Assembly: GCA_026168455.1 (NCBI GenBank)
Contig: CM047425.1
Coordinates: forward strand, 20,352,648-20,416,647
Direction of reading: 5' to 3'
DNA: 64,000 bases
Origin: Theocolax elegans
Lineage: Eukaryota > Arthropoda > Insecta > Hymenoptera > Cerocephalidae
In this document: one piece after another, positions 41,101 to 51,200 of the stretch
Position numbering within the stretch: the stretch's first letter is position 1
How the letters are laid out: each line of letters starts with the position of its first letter
Translations under genes and position numbers: made by a program
Notes under the pieces: model-generated
The model's database searches: none
Told to the model about the DNA's origin: nothing
Seen by the model: the letters and a program-made list of their open reading frames with translations, nothing else

Positions 41101-42376
41101 ATCATGCAAAAAGCTTATTACGGAATAATCAATTGACATTCTGTATTGATAAAAATAAAGTAAATAAGCGTTAAAACGTAATTAAATTTAAAAGAAACAG
41201 AAAACCACAGGAACTAAATATCAGGAAAATAATTTATACAATTCATTATGTTGGCTGCTACAAAGATAAATTTATAAGCATATTTACAATTTAATTTTTA
41301 AGGCCGTGTCTACTTGCACCCCAACCACATAATGAAGAAACATACTATACCATAATAATCCATAAATATAAAAATCCAATAATTTGAAAAGTGATATATA
41401 TTTCTTAATAAATTATATAAATGTGTTATATTAAGTTTGTCGTTTTCCCTATGGATTATTATATAAATAAATATATATATGCAATGCTTTGAAACACTAA
41501 AAATTGCAATTAAACCTTAGATCGAAAATTTAAGAAAGTGTAAAAATAAAAGCTAAATTTTACTTGCGTGTAAATATTATACCAGCAATATAGATAGAAA
41601 TAAGGGAAAATAAGCAGCCGCTTTCATGTTCAATAGTATAGTTTTTCATTGAACGGCCATTTTGTTCCATGCTGTCAAAATTTATACACATACTTTCTCT
41701 TCTTTTTACGATATTTTCACATTTAGACATGTAAGACTTTATACTTTTACTTCTGTACTTTTGTAGTGCTAGTAGGATTTGGACGATTCAGTTACATTTC
41801 CAATCCATTTTCACCACATTTGCTCGGTTTTTTTTCAATATTTACAAGCTGAGCTTTCTTCCGTTTAGTGTAACAGGTGCAAGTAAAAGCGAGTGCAGAA
41901 ATAAAAAATGTGCAATTAACTACACAACTGTGAATATGTAATTATAAATAAATTTTTTCGTTAAGATATTCTTTTTACACTTGTGAAGTGGCATAAATAC
42001 ATAAGTTAATATACAAAGATCCGTCTTTTTATAGAGTTTCTACGAAAAAGAGAGTACTAAGTGAACAGTAATTGGGAATCAGTGATACAAGATTTACTAT
42101 AAAACTGATAATTTCAGAGATAATGTAATACTATCCAAATTATTGTGATGATTTATTATTAATGTAAAAAATGTATCAAACAATTTCAAGTAATTTATCG
42201 TAATAATTTCAAGCTATTTTAATACTAAGTCTGAGACACTAAATAATTATCAACTCGACTCACCGCTATCGTGCATTATGTAATCAATTGGTTCAGAAAT
42301 TTCTTCGATTCTCACATCAAGTTTCAATTTGACGGCATTCTGAAACATGTTTATTAGCAGCTTGCCCACCATCTGT
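18872..42376 (-). CDS. PPP4R1: Protein phosphatase 4 regulatory subunit 1 (N-terminus not found)
   Basis: Twelve minus-strand coding exons, all phase-compatible: 42264-42376, 28996-29138, 28616-28756, 24526-24696, 23286-23581, 22372-22468, 21302-21527, 20727-21082, 20183-20551, 19474-19890, 19074-19356, 18872-18990 (stop 18872-18874). They give about 910 aa; human PPP4R1 has 950. HEAT repeats fill the N-terminal part (RQMVGKLLINMF, ending VKRSAYEILGPFISTFAKQF) and the C-terminal part (LVPIFNGFIKDLDEVRIG, NWRLREELVKQL, VPNVRLVVARTLARD). Between them is an unstructured Asn/Glu/Asp-rich linker with a DEENEDEENEDEEN run. The protein is a scaffold that binds the PP4 catalytic subunit and targets it to substrates. 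The exon at 42264 begins inside the codon for the R of RQMV, so upstream coding of some tens of residues is missing. The 13.1-kb intron 29139-42263 is very long, and intron 24697-28615 hosts six sense miRNA hairpins. Confidence 0.95.
21773..21790. repeat. Target-site duplication, left copy
   Basis: 18-bp direct repeat TAATTGCAATTTAGTATT abutting the A-tail end of the 5S-derived SINE. It is identical to the right copy. Confidence 0.85.
21791..22218 (-). mobile_element. 5S rRNA-derived SINE (SINE3-like) in a PPP4R1 intron
   Basis: A GC-rich 428-bp insert is flanked by an 18-bp direct repeat, TAATTGCAATTTAGTATT, at 21773-21790 and 22219-22236. Its minus-strand 3' end is an A-tail (T run at 21791-21804). 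The minus-strand 5' part, about 22128-22200, contains GGTCACGGAAGTTAAGC and GCACTTGGATGGGT, which match the internal promoter region of 5S rRNA. This is the architecture of SINE3-class elements: 5S-derived pol III head, unrelated body, A-tail, long target-site duplication. The near-identical duplication suggests recent insertion. Its 83-codon open frame is a by-product. Confidence 0.85.
22219..22236. repeat. Target-site duplication, right copy
   Basis: Exact copy of the 18-bp repeat at 21773-21790. It abuts the 5' end of the minus-strand SINE. Confidence 0.85.
22995..23110. mobile_element. Degenerate MITE fragment related to the 31.4-kb element
   Basis: It starts TACACGCAAAGAATTTTC and runs through AATAAAAATTACTATA and GGGACATA. 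These occur in the same order in the left arm of the MITE at 31424-31677. The inverted right end is not recognisable, so this is read as an old, decayed copy. The right boundary is approximate. Confidence 0.45.
24970..25040 (-). ncRNA. mir-2: miR-2 family hairpin (last of the cluster)
   Basis: The minus-strand 3p arm, 24977-24999, begins TATCACAGCCAGCTTTGATG, the miR-2 mature sequence, and ends in GTGC instead of GAGC. The 5p arm, GTCAGAGTGGTTGTGATATG, at 25014-25034 pairs with it to form a stem. It lies 1.8 kb downstream of the next cluster member, in the same PPP4R1 intron and strand. The miR-2 seed targets K-box motifs in 3' UTRs. Confidence 0.9.
25690..25960. promoter_or_regulatory. CpG- and CT-rich island inside the miRNA-hosting intron
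   Basis: A sharp GC-rich block with CpG-dense sequence (25700-25830) followed by CT-rich and GA-rich runs, in otherwise AT-rich intron. It sits between two miR-2 hairpins. It could be an enhancer or an internal promoter for the last hairpin. No direct evidence of function is visible. Confidence 0.3.
26838..26912 (-). ncRNA. mir-2: miR-2 family hairpin (second miR-2)
   Basis: The minus-strand 3p arm at 26844-26866 begins TATCACAGCCAGCTTTGTTG. It differs from canonical miR-2 by an A-to-T change outside the seed. The complementary 5p arm, CTCACAAAGTGGCTGTTG, lies at 26884-26906. It sits about 130 bp downstream of the miR-13b hairpin in transcript order. Confidence 0.92.
26990..27066 (-). ncRNA. 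mir-13b: miR-13b hairpin
   Basis: The minus-strand 3p arm at 26997-27020 begins TATCACAGCCATTTTTGACG, the miR-13b type. It has five T in the central run, where the Drosophila form as I recall it has four. The star arm, CGTCAAATTGGTTGTGGCG, lies around 27041-27060. The family represses transcripts carrying K-boxes. Confidence 0.92.
27318..27485. mobile_element. 168-bp MITE inside the miR-2/13 cluster
   Basis: Terminal inverted repeats CACGGAGAGAAAA / TTTTCTCTCCGTG flank an AT-rich core, and a TA dinucleotide lies on each side (27316-27317, 27486-27487). TA duplications and short size fit a Tc1/mariner-type MITE. The ends resemble the CACTGAGAAAA ends of the 31.4- and 47.3-kb elements. It lies between the miR-13a and miR-13b hairpins and interrupts neither. 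Confidence 0.75.
27684..27755 (-). ncRNA. mir-13a: miR-13a hairpin
   Basis: The minus-strand 3p arm at 27691-27712 begins TATCACAGCCATTTTGATG, the miR-13a sequence. The 5p arm, TACATCAAATTGGTTGTGG, lies at 27726-27748 and pairs with it. A CT-rich spacer (27780-27835) separates it from the upstream miR-2 hairpin. Confidence 0.94.
27868..27933 (-). ncRNA. mir-2: miR-2 hairpin (first miR-2, canonical mature)
   Basis: The minus-strand 3p arm at 27872-27894 matches canonical miR-2 throughout (TATCACAGCCAGCTTTGATG, then AGC). The 5p arm, CCATCAAAGCTGGTTTGTC, at 27905-27927 forms the stem. It is the first miR-2 after miR-71 in transcript order. Confidence 0.95.
28030..28110 (-). ncRNA. mir-71: miR-71 hairpin
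   Basis: The minus-strand 5p arm at 28077-28099 reads TGAAAGACATGGGTAGTGAG and continues ATG, which is mature miR-71. The 3p arm at 28038-28059 reads TCTCACTACCTTGTCTTTC. The two arms are nearly complementary across a short loop. miR-71 heads the miR-2 cluster in many protostomes and is lost in drosophilids. Confidence 0.96.
29790..30235. promoter_or_regulatory. CpG-rich island in the long PPP4R1 intron, 1.7 kb upstream of miR-71
   Basis: AC/CG microsatellite (29814-29837) followed by about 400 bp of GC- and CpG-rich sequence with CT and GAGAG runs, then a T/C tract. Long open frames on both strands (up to 171 codons) are low-complexity and share the same DNA. It is a candidate promoter or enhancer for the intronic miRNA cluster, by position only. 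Confidence 0.3.
30644..31358. repeat. Tandem duplication, copy 1 (about 715 bp)
   Basis: It begins GCTTCTCAAAATTAGTAT and ends AAAATTCTTAAAAGAGA. The same start and end recur directly after it in copy 2. The core (30830-31160) is GC-rich and GAGA-rich. It contains the uninterrupted TTTATAATCATT site that a MITE occupies in copy 2. Confidence 0.9.
31359..32344. repeat. Tandem duplication, copy 2 (with MITE insertion)
   Basis: Colinear with copy 1 apart from a 254-bp MITE, scattered one-base indels and substitutions, and one extra stretch near 32218-32232 absent from copy 1. The open frames in both copies differ by frameshifts, which argues against coding. Confidence 0.9.
31424..31677. mobile_element. 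254-bp foldback MITE with about 87-bp perfect TIRs
   Basis: Both ends read CACTGAGAAAAATGAAATAA inward. The arms 31424-31510 and 31591-31677 are perfect inverted repeats. TA flanks each side (31422-31423, 31678-31679). The paralogous copy 1 shows the empty site with a single TA, proving insertion with TA duplication. There is no transposase frame. The type fits a non-autonomous Tc1/mariner element. Confidence 0.92.
34563..34601. repeat. (GT)n microsatellite
   Basis: Almost pure GT run of about 39 bp with a single GC interruption near its end. Its translation accounts for the VCVCVC and HTHTHT open frames on the two strands. Confidence 0.9.
37501..37820. repeat. Putative foldback repeat with GGGAGTAA motifs
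   Basis: GGGAGTAA near 37503 and GGGAGTAAAA near 37770 are mirrored by TACTCCC near 37530, 37550 and 37810. This gives an imperfect inverted arrangement around an AT-rich core. It may be a decayed MITE. Boundaries and target duplication could not be fixed. Confidence 0.4.
38136..38176. repeat. (CT)n tract
   Basis: CT dinucleotide tract of about 41 bp with minor interruptions, in a CpG-rich island of the PPP4R1 intron. It reads GAGAGA on the gene strand. Confidence 0.85.
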
Positions 42377-43390
42377 CTGTAACAATAAGAAAATATCGAT
42401 GTAAACAACATTAACTTTGACAATATGTATTAACTAAATTAAGTAAGTTAAAACGACGTTTGTAGAAAAAAAGCATTTGAAATACGAAATGCATTTAAAT
42501 CGTGATTATTAATTTTATTCCAAAATATTAAAAAAATATATTTAAACTTCTGAATCACAAAAATTATGTATTAACAATTATTTATACATGTTCTTATAAC
42601 ATTGACGTTTGCGTCTTATAAGCGCTTAACAACTTAGCAGTCCAATAAATTAAACGTCGAAGGTTATATAGTCGATTTATGGACATCACTTTCTTGAACG
42701 AAAGCTATTGAAACCGATTTTAAATAAATAAAATAATAAAGAGACCAACACATCGTTAAAAAATAATTTTTTGATTCACCGAAAGCTTTTACGTCGCTAT
42801 AAGAGGTTGACTCGGATTAACGGATTTGCGGGATCGATAAAAACTATAGCGATAATTGCGCCAAAAGACGAAATTTTGTGCGCGATCCGCATGGAGAAAA
42901 GGCAAAAAAGTCGAGAGCGCGTAATTTTAAACAGGAGAATCAAAAAGCATTGGAAAAACGAGAAATATGAGAGAGGGAATGGCCAATCGTTCCGGCGGAA
43001 GTGTCGCGAATCAAGTGAGCGAGCGAACGCGCATTTAAGCGCTGCTTTTTACCCGCTTCAATTAAAGCGATTCCCCATGTAATTCCTCGTGCGACGTATT
43101 TAATGAGTTTTCGCAATTTAACGCTGTTTCTCTTCGCGCTTCACGCGCAAAATATAATACCACCCCGTAGGATAATGGAATATACTCCAAAGTAAAAATT
43201 TCATACAATTTTTGATTCACGGTATTTTTCCCCCGTAAACACCTCTTAACAAGAATGTTAAATAAATAATTTCATAAATATCATTTGTTGATTGATAAAA
43301 TAAGTTACATTTATTAATTCAAAAAATCCATGCATACTCAGTCAGAATGGTATTGTATTTTATAAATATTTATTTAAATTTCGTCTCTTT

Positions 43391-43393
43391 TAT

Positions 43394-43439
<46 letters not shown>
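43391..43439. repeat. (TA)n microsatellite
   Basis: TA run of about 49 bp followed by a short TG run at 43441-43450. Confidence 0.9.
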
Positions 43440-43441
<2 letters not shown>

Positions 43442-46400
43442 GTGTGTGTGTTAATTTACATTCTTTGTAAAACCATAATTTTCTACATTTTACGATACAT
43501 TACATTTTTATGAAATTTCTTGTATAAACGGACAAGGTAATGTGTATTTTTTGGCACTATTTTGTTTCAAAGTAATTCTACGCGTAAAAGTAAACGCAGT
43601 CATAAAACACAGGTAAAATTGCTATTCTATGAGCGTAAAAAATTAAATCGCTGTTTTAACTTTTAATCATCATTAAAAAATAAGTACACACATAAACCCT
43701 CCCTAAGGTAAATGAAATTAATTGTATGCATCATCCTACAAATTAATAAAATACACACATATACATTACATACATATAAAAATAAAATGGTGCATTTAAT
43801 TATACTTCAACATTTGGAAATTAAAAATGCGTTAAAAATATGTTGGATTAATATTTAATCAATCTCGATTGTCAATTGGTATTTTAATAAGGCATATTAA
43901 TGTAGAATAAATCTATAAATAAATGTGGAGAAGGTATAAACGGTTAGGAAGCGCATGTCTTCTCAATGAAAGTCGTAATAGAAAGAAAAACAAATGCAAT
44001 CGGTATAAAAATCACTTAAGCGTGTTAAGGACGAAGAGCGTATATTATTTATATGCTAGTAGGATTAATCCATCTTCGTTTCCAAAAACGCGCATCGATA
44101 AGGATCGATCGAAAAAGGAAAGAGGAAAGAGGAAAGAGGAAAGAAGAAAGAAGAAAGAAAGAAAAAAGGAAAGCTGCGAATCCTGGGGCGAGAAAGAAAG
44201 CGCGCGTATCTTGGCAGATCGGGCAGACCGGCGGCGCGTCTCTCACATGCTCACGTAGACGCACACAAGCTCACACCTGCCCGCGACTTCGCATTCCAGG
44301 TCGGATTCGCACTTCCCCCCGACAGGGTTATACTTCCCCCCACGCTATGGCCGGTAGGCGAGGGCGAACGGGCCAATGCCCGCGTACCACTGTACCCCCA
44401 CTCCCAGGAGCGCTCCAAAACTCGGAGTCGTGCGCCACGCCCACCACACCCGCGCAAACATGGCCGCGACGCGCCGGCGAACTCTGCCGTTGGAGCTACG
44501 AAAGACTGTGTGCATGCGTGTGCGAGAACGAGAAAGCCCGCAAGAGAAAGAGAGACGGCAAGTGTTGGCCCTCGTGGCTCTCCAGTGTGGGGGTCGCCAT
44601 TTGCGCGTTCGAGCCTACCGAGAGAAAGCCGCGAGCGTCCCGCTTATGTGTGTGTATGTGTGGCTATGCGCGCGCGTCTGCGTGAGTATATACATATGTC
44701 CGTCCTCGCTTTCTTCCGGTATAACGCACGATTAGTTCCAGGGTTTTCACCCCCGTTACTGTCTTTTCTAGACTTTCCAAGCTTTTTTATCCTTTTCATC
44801 TGGTCTTTAAATTTCATCAAACTTGGGAATATCAATCAAATTTTTAGAAGAACTTTATTTTATTTTTAAAATTATTTCATTTTCACAAATGCAATAAATA
44901 AATAAATTCATTAAGTACTTTAATATAAGGTAGTAATGTATAATTTTGACTACTTTAAATTTAAACTATTACACCAATAATCATTTGAAAATTTGTTACG
45001 CTTTTATTAATAACAAGAAAAAATGTGTACATTCAGTAACCACACTCGTAAATAATTTATTATAAATATATGATATACTCAAATACATTTTATTGGTGAA
45101 AAGAGGAGAATTTTTAACACGAGTAAAATAAATTAATTAGGAATAAGTTGCACTATTTTTCGTCAAACAATCTGTCGGTGAAATGCAATTTAAGAAGCTA
45201 CTTTAACGAGTGAACTTTACTTTAAATGTGAAATAGCTGCTTAAACCAATAAAAAATTCATAAACAAAAAAAAGATTGAATATGTTTGTAAAAAAAATGT
45301 AATATAAAAATATATCAAACAATGTTTCACGAGCGGTCTATTGTAGACATAAGGCGTTTAAGATCGATAGGCGAACCCGAGCCATACATGCGCTCGAGCA
45401 AACTCTCAAACAGGTACAAGCCCTGCACGCAGCGACGCACGTAAGAGCTTCCGAAATCGGTCCTACATCAAAGTGTCCCTCGAGTTTCCGCGACGGGAAA
45501 AGGGGAATTGCGGCCGACGAGAGGAAGAAGCGCGTCCACACACGCGAGAGTCCGAACGATCGATGGGACGCGCGCACGCACTTCCTCGACCGCACCGATC
45601 AAGGAGGCTGCCTATCCTGCATCGGAAATTTATTATTTTTTTTATTCGTTGCTCCAATTTTAATATTTTTAACGCATGTCTCTAACTTAAAATGTATCAT
45701 ATGGAAAACATATAATGCCTAACGAATAAGAAAATCTGTTTGAAAAAAACATTGATAGTTTTAGCATTCGAATAGTCGAAAATTTGAATTCTAATCACAT
45801 TTTTGCCAGTGTTAATGAAGAGCCGTTCATGAAACAGGATATGTTAATTGCATTGCTTTCAAACGTTTAGGAAGGGATTTGTGGATAAAATGGGCTTACA
45901 GTTCGAAAATTAAGTTTTTCAAATTAAACTTTTCTTTATAAGCTCCAAGTCACTAAAGTTTTTTTAATTTGAATCCTTTGTTAAATAAACCTTTATCAAG
46001 TAATCTCTTTTAAAGTCTTGATGTATTTAAAGGTGTGTTTCACCTTTAATTTTTAAAATTAATTTTTACTGTTCATTTTTGTAAATACAATACAAATGTA
46101 ATAATCACTAACTTTTCATGCAAATATTACGTACAACTTACCTAAAACTACACGTTTTACAAAAAATTTCTAAATTTTTAAAAATAAATATACAATTTTT
46201 TCATATTTAGTACACTTACTGATTATACATTTTAAAATATTACAATTTTAATAGCTTTACTTGAGAATCAGATAATTTTTTCACATATAAAAGGTTAAAC
46301 TCAAATGAGTTTACTGGATTTTATCAGTATACGCATGGGATGCATTAATTTTGAGAACAACATTATTAATTTACACATATTTAAAAATAAATCTATATGA

Positions 46401-46460
46401 GCGATAAAAAGCTTTATTACTTATCCTTTATGTTTAATAGAAAATTTTGCTAAATAAATC

Positions 46461-46603
46461 TTTTTTTACTTGCATTGAATTCACGTGTCTAAGATATTAA
46501 TACACAATGTTACGCTCCCGTAAGAGCAAAAATTTTTTATATAGAAACATCACATAGTGCCTTGAAAATTAAGACGTGTGATATTAATGCAAGTAATCTT
46601 TTT
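46461..46603. repeat. Putative short foldback element
   Basis: TTACTTGCATT at 46467 and its complement AATGCAAGTAA at 46586-46596 form imperfect terminal inverted repeats. Similarity extends through an ACGTGT/ACACGT segment. AATGCAAGTAATC followed by a T/C run is also found at 38679-38700, so the sequence is dispersed. Exact ends are uncertain. Confidence 0.4.
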
Positions 46604-47326
46604 TCTTATTGCACTGAGTAAAAATAATCTGTTCTATAAATGTCCAATTTTGCCTGATAAATAATATCTAATCGAGGGGTTGGTCACTATAAAATCAGTA
46701 AACTCAGATATTTTGGTAAGGTTACTAACCACATTTAGTGCCGATATGGATATATAACTTAACGAAGCTGACTTGTCCGTGATTGCATTCGGTAAGGCGC
46801 GGGCAGTTTGAAAAAAAAACGTAGAAAATCAGTAGAGTCGAAAACGAGAGGCAGGAGGAAAAAGCGGAATGAAGTTGCGCATATATAGAGGAAATCCAGG
46901 GGTAGAGAAAGGGCAGTGGAGCGCCACCCGACAGTTTCGCGTTGCCAAAGTTTAATGGAGTTTCGCAATTTTCCCTATACACGCCCCCCCTCGCGACTCA
47001 CATACGCGGTTTACGACCTACATGCGATCGTTTCTGCGCGTCGACATAAATGAGCGAAGAGTCGGTGGAAAACGGGCCCGAATGACCGCTGCTATATACA
47101 TATACCTACAACTAATCGAACACGATTTTCTTTGACTGATACATTCCAACAAGCTGCGGCTTGTTCTTTTTTTTTTGGGCTTCGAGTCAATGATGGATTT
47201 TTTTATTGCATTCGGTTGATCGAGACACAAAGGTTTATTTAAATAACTAAATACCAACCGCGAATTGATTCAGTGTGCTCGATCGATGTTAACATATTGC
47301 ACGTGTGTAAAATTACCTTCCTTCTA

Positions 47327-48284
47327 CACTGAGAAAAGTATTGTAGGAAAAATTACTATAATCGTGGTAAAAATTACTATATTATATTGGAAAGATGAGA
47401 CACACTTTTATTGTACTAATTTTTAATATTTAACATAGTAATTTTTCTAACGACAAGATAAAGACGAAAAATAAATATTCTTTTTTTTACTACACATTGG
47501 GGATAAGTCTATTATTGTATTATTTACATTTATGAGATATTAAAGATTTAATAAATATATTTACGTTAGAAAAAAAGCTGGAGATCCGCGGATTCGAACC
47601 GACGACCCTTTGGGGTAGAAGTCCTCTGTACCTTACCGACTGCGCCATTTGAACACTTTGGTTTGGTAAATGCGAATCGTCCTTATACGTTACACGAAAC
47701 ATTTCAAAACAGTAGCGGTTTGTTTGTTTAACATTAACGTGTAATAAGTATATGTACGATCCCCAAAGAATAAAATCAAATGGAATATATAGTTATATTA
47801 ACAAAATGATATGGAATCACGATTTATTAATCATAAGTATCAAGAGTTTCAAGTTTAAAGTATTTGGGGTTACGTACTCGGGACGTTGATTCTCCTTTGT
47901 TTTCATCTGTGAAGAATTTTGTTTCTTTCAATATCAATTTTTACTATATTTTATAGCAAACGTAACTTATAAGAAAATTTACTATATTATATAGTAAAAG
48001 TTGTTATACTGATTGGGAAAATTTGTTATGTTACGTAGGAAAAATTCTTATATAACATAGTAAAATTGTAAATCACTTAATTTTATCATATAATATAGTA
48101 ATTTTTAAACGTATAAATAAGAATTTATATACGAAAATGGTAGTAAGTTTTATTATTCAAATTATAATTTTTGCTAAATATTTTGTAAAAATCCTCATCA
48201 TTTGAGTACATTCCACTGTTCCCATAAAATATAGTAATTTTTCTTTCAAGTTTAGTAATTTTTAATACACCATTTTTCTCAGTG
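47327..48284. mobile_element. 958-bp TIR element (MITE family of 31.4 kb) with internal tRNA-like sequence
   Basis: The left end CACTGAGAAAA and the right end TTTTTCTCAGTG are inverted, with TA on both sides (47325-47326, 48285-48286). Subterminal AAAAATTACTAT motifs occur in both halves, as in the 254-bp element. No transposase frame is present. It may be one long non-autonomous copy or two nested elements. Confidence 0.65.
47578..47655 (-). pseudogene. tRNA-like sequence with intact A and B boxes
   Basis: On the minus strand the A box TGGCGCAGTCGG (47636-47647) and the B box GGTTCGAATCC (47590-47600) match the pol III consensus at normal tRNA spacing, and seven T follow. The acceptor ends do not pair, and the D, anticodon and T stems have mismatches, so it is not a normal tRNA gene. 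It is best read as a tRNA-derived repeat or pseudogene that may still be transcribed. Confidence 0.6.
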
Positions 48285-51200
48285 TAAGAACACACATTGT
48301 AAGAGATATTAAATTACTGCACTGAGAGAATGAAATAGTTACGACCAATGGCATTTCTAAATTATTAACAATTGATGTCTTTAATACTAGCAAGTTAATA
48401 TTTCTCAACAAATAAAAATCTAAAATATACTAATCTAACCTATTAAGAAGGTTCTTTGATAAATTCTAAATAAAATAATTGTAAGAACACAAACAAAACT
48501 AAGACTACATTAATTACTACTTTAGTAATAATGATTAACGCAAATCGAATTAAAATGTTCAACTTTCGCAAAATAAGGAAATATTTAAAAGACAAATACG
48601 AAGGTATCAAGATGGTAGCGGAGCGCGACAATGGCGCGTGTCGTCACACTTGTGCGACGAAGACTCGGTAGGTGTAAAAAGTGACGACAATTTAGCTTCT
48701 TCTTTTGTTCTTCATGGTGCTTTGATTAAGTGACAATTAAAAATATTAATTAAACATTTACGAGATGTAGTCGGAGATAACGTAAATAGGGTAGATACAA
48801 ATTTATCTTTAGCGCTAATGAAGTTGCTTGGATTAAGTAGAAGATTCTTGGCGACGTAACTATATACATTAGAATAAGATGTGTATATAAAACAATCTTG
48901 AATGCAATTCAACAGTTGAGTATGTTTTTATTCTTGCGCGTTTATTTTCGAAATTCATCTGCACTAACTCCATAACAGCTATAAATATTAACAATTTTTT
49001 TGACTAAAATAGAATTCATAAATAATAGATAGACGACTTTACGTAATTTGTAATGAATCGCCTATAAAAGCTCTAGTTTAAAGTTGGAGAAGTGGGCGAC
49101 GTATTATCTCTATATAAATAGAGAAACTAAAGAATTATATATAAAAATCGATAAAAAAAAGTTGAATACACTATGCATGATTAAGAGACAATGTTATTAT
49201 TAATGAATAAATTCTTTTACAATTTAAAACGTTAAAAACTAAGTAGGAAAGATTTTTAATTTTGATCGAATATCATTATTTGTAAAATAAACAGTTAGTA
49301 ACCAATTTCAAAAATATTAAAATAATAAAATTGATTTAACTTCAAATTATAAATAATATAGACGACGAGTTGACATTAAAAAAATAAATACATTAAGCAG
49401 GTAGAGAAGAGGCAATAACTCGCATCGCAAATAAAACATACACAATATGCACAGAAAAAACAAAATAGCTAAAACCGACAGAAACGTCTAGGTATGACCA
49501 GTAACATGATTGGAGCAAATCAAATATATCGAAACATTAACTTGTGTAACTATTGTAGATTGAATAAGAAATTGTATTTATTAATTTAATCGAAAAGAAA
49601 ACGCAATGTGTCATCACACCGCCATCACCGCTTGTATTTATTTACTTCGACGAATGTATTTAGTTGGCTTAACTATTTATATCGAGCGAACAAGTTTTCC
49701 CTGTTTTGACTATTTTATTTTTGTGCATGTGGAAGAACAAGTTTGTACGACGCATCCAATTAGATTTTCGACGATATCTTGCCACATTTCCGTGGCCATT
49801 AGTCAATGGCATTTCCATGTACGGTGGGTCAAAGGGTTCGAGGACTTTCCCCGAAGCGTGAGAGTAACTGCTATAACTGTATAGTATAGGATTGCTCGTA
49901 CGAAGAGGCGCCCGAAGAAAGTCGAGAAAGCGACCTTCCATCCCTCCCCGTCGTACCTCATCCCTTCCTCGCGGGACAATAGGGACGCATGGGAATCCAA
50001 CGTGGGCTCGCCTCTCGTGGAAAACTCTGTGAGAATGAGAAGGACAGGGTTGCGTCTTCGGTAGAGGAGGTGTCTATACCCGAAAAAAAAGTCCCGCGAC
50101 TCTCCTCCATTGTACCTTGTCCGTGGCCTAGTTTTCAGCCTTCTTTTTTTCGACCCCCTCGTCTCCGACCCTCGTGGGAGACTACGGATGAGGGTATAAT
50201 TGTGGATATTTCGTGGCTCTTGCCCCCGCGCTGTATCGATTTCTCTCGCTTATGGGATCTTCAATGCTCATTGTTAGGGGATACCGAACCTCGATTATAC
50301 GCACATGAAATACTTACCTTTTTACCTTCTACCTCGATTGGCTTTGATAATCATTTCTCATTGGTTGTATAAATATGAACTAGATTGTACGTACATTGTG
50401 TAAATATATTTTTCCTCACCTGCTCGCGGATTATTTGACAACTTGTGTCAATAATAATATTAATCGATATTACTTATCTTAATCAAATTTAAAATTATAT
50501 GTTATAATAGTTTTTTTATATTATTTAAGTTAATCCAAATAAAAATTTAAGGGCATCGCAGAAGTAAACTTTAACAAAAATTACGCTCTGAAACCCATAC
50601 TTGGGTTTTCAGCATAATATATATTTGAAGCCATACTTTTTGGTACAATCATTATTCTATATAAGATGTATGTTATATGTTGCAATATATGGTGTATCGT
50701 TTATATTAAATTAAAAATTATTAATTAAATTTTTTATTAATTAAAAATTAATTAATGATAAAAGCGTTTGTATCATAAATTTTTCAAATTGTTCAAAAAT
50801 ATATATGGAAATAAAATTGATGTAATTATTAAATACAAGTACAATCTTAATTTGAAAATTTCTTTCGAGCCGCCATTTTGTCGGCAGACAGTAAATTCGA
50901 CATTTTTTAAAAAGTGTAAGAAATATAATATTTCAAACATATTTTATGCTGTCATGATTAAAAAAATTATATTATCTGTATTGTATAACATAACTAGGTA
51001 TATGTTTAATTATTTATTATAAATTTATTGAAATAAAAAGTGAGTAGTGGATGACAGTTAAGTATTTGTTTAAGTATTAACGCGAAATTTTCGATTTAAA
51101 ATATTATTTTCTCTATGGCAGTAATAAAGCCATGTGATATAGATAATAAATATAAATGTAAACAATAAAAAAACGCTCATTTTGACAATCACAAAGTGGC

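Larger units (their letters stand above)
32560..42263. other. Rest of the 13-kb PPP4R1 intron: GC/GA islands in AT-rich DNA
   Basis: No exon is needed here, because the flanking coding exons join in phase and match the family without a gap. Visible structure is a series of islands with CpG and CT/GA runs at about 32570-32840, 33430-33620, 34030-34200, 35200-35700, 36600-37060, 38000-38300 and 39900-40400. Between them is plain AT-rich sequence. Open frames within the islands are low-complexity. Confidence 0.5.
42377..47326. other. Upstream of PPP4R1 exon 42264-42376: no coding exon recognised
   Basis: The missing PPP4R1 N-terminal exon should lie at or beyond this point on the minus strand, but I found no convincing one. 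GC/GA-rich islands occur at about 42780-43130, 44090-44760 (including an A/G-only tract at 44110-44172), 45370-45620 and 46760-47060. A 210-codon open frame at 44053-44685 is low-complexity and overlaps others on both strands. Confidence 0.45.

Noticed and set aside
44053..44685. 210-codon open frame on the plus strand
   Set aside because: It starts in an A/G-only tract giving a KERGKRKEERRK-type translation. It overlaps equally long frames in other phases and on the other strand and resembles no family.
47578..47655. Functional tRNA gene
   Set aside because: A and B boxes are intact, but acceptor, D, anticodon and T stems do not pair properly, so it is called tRNA-like instead.
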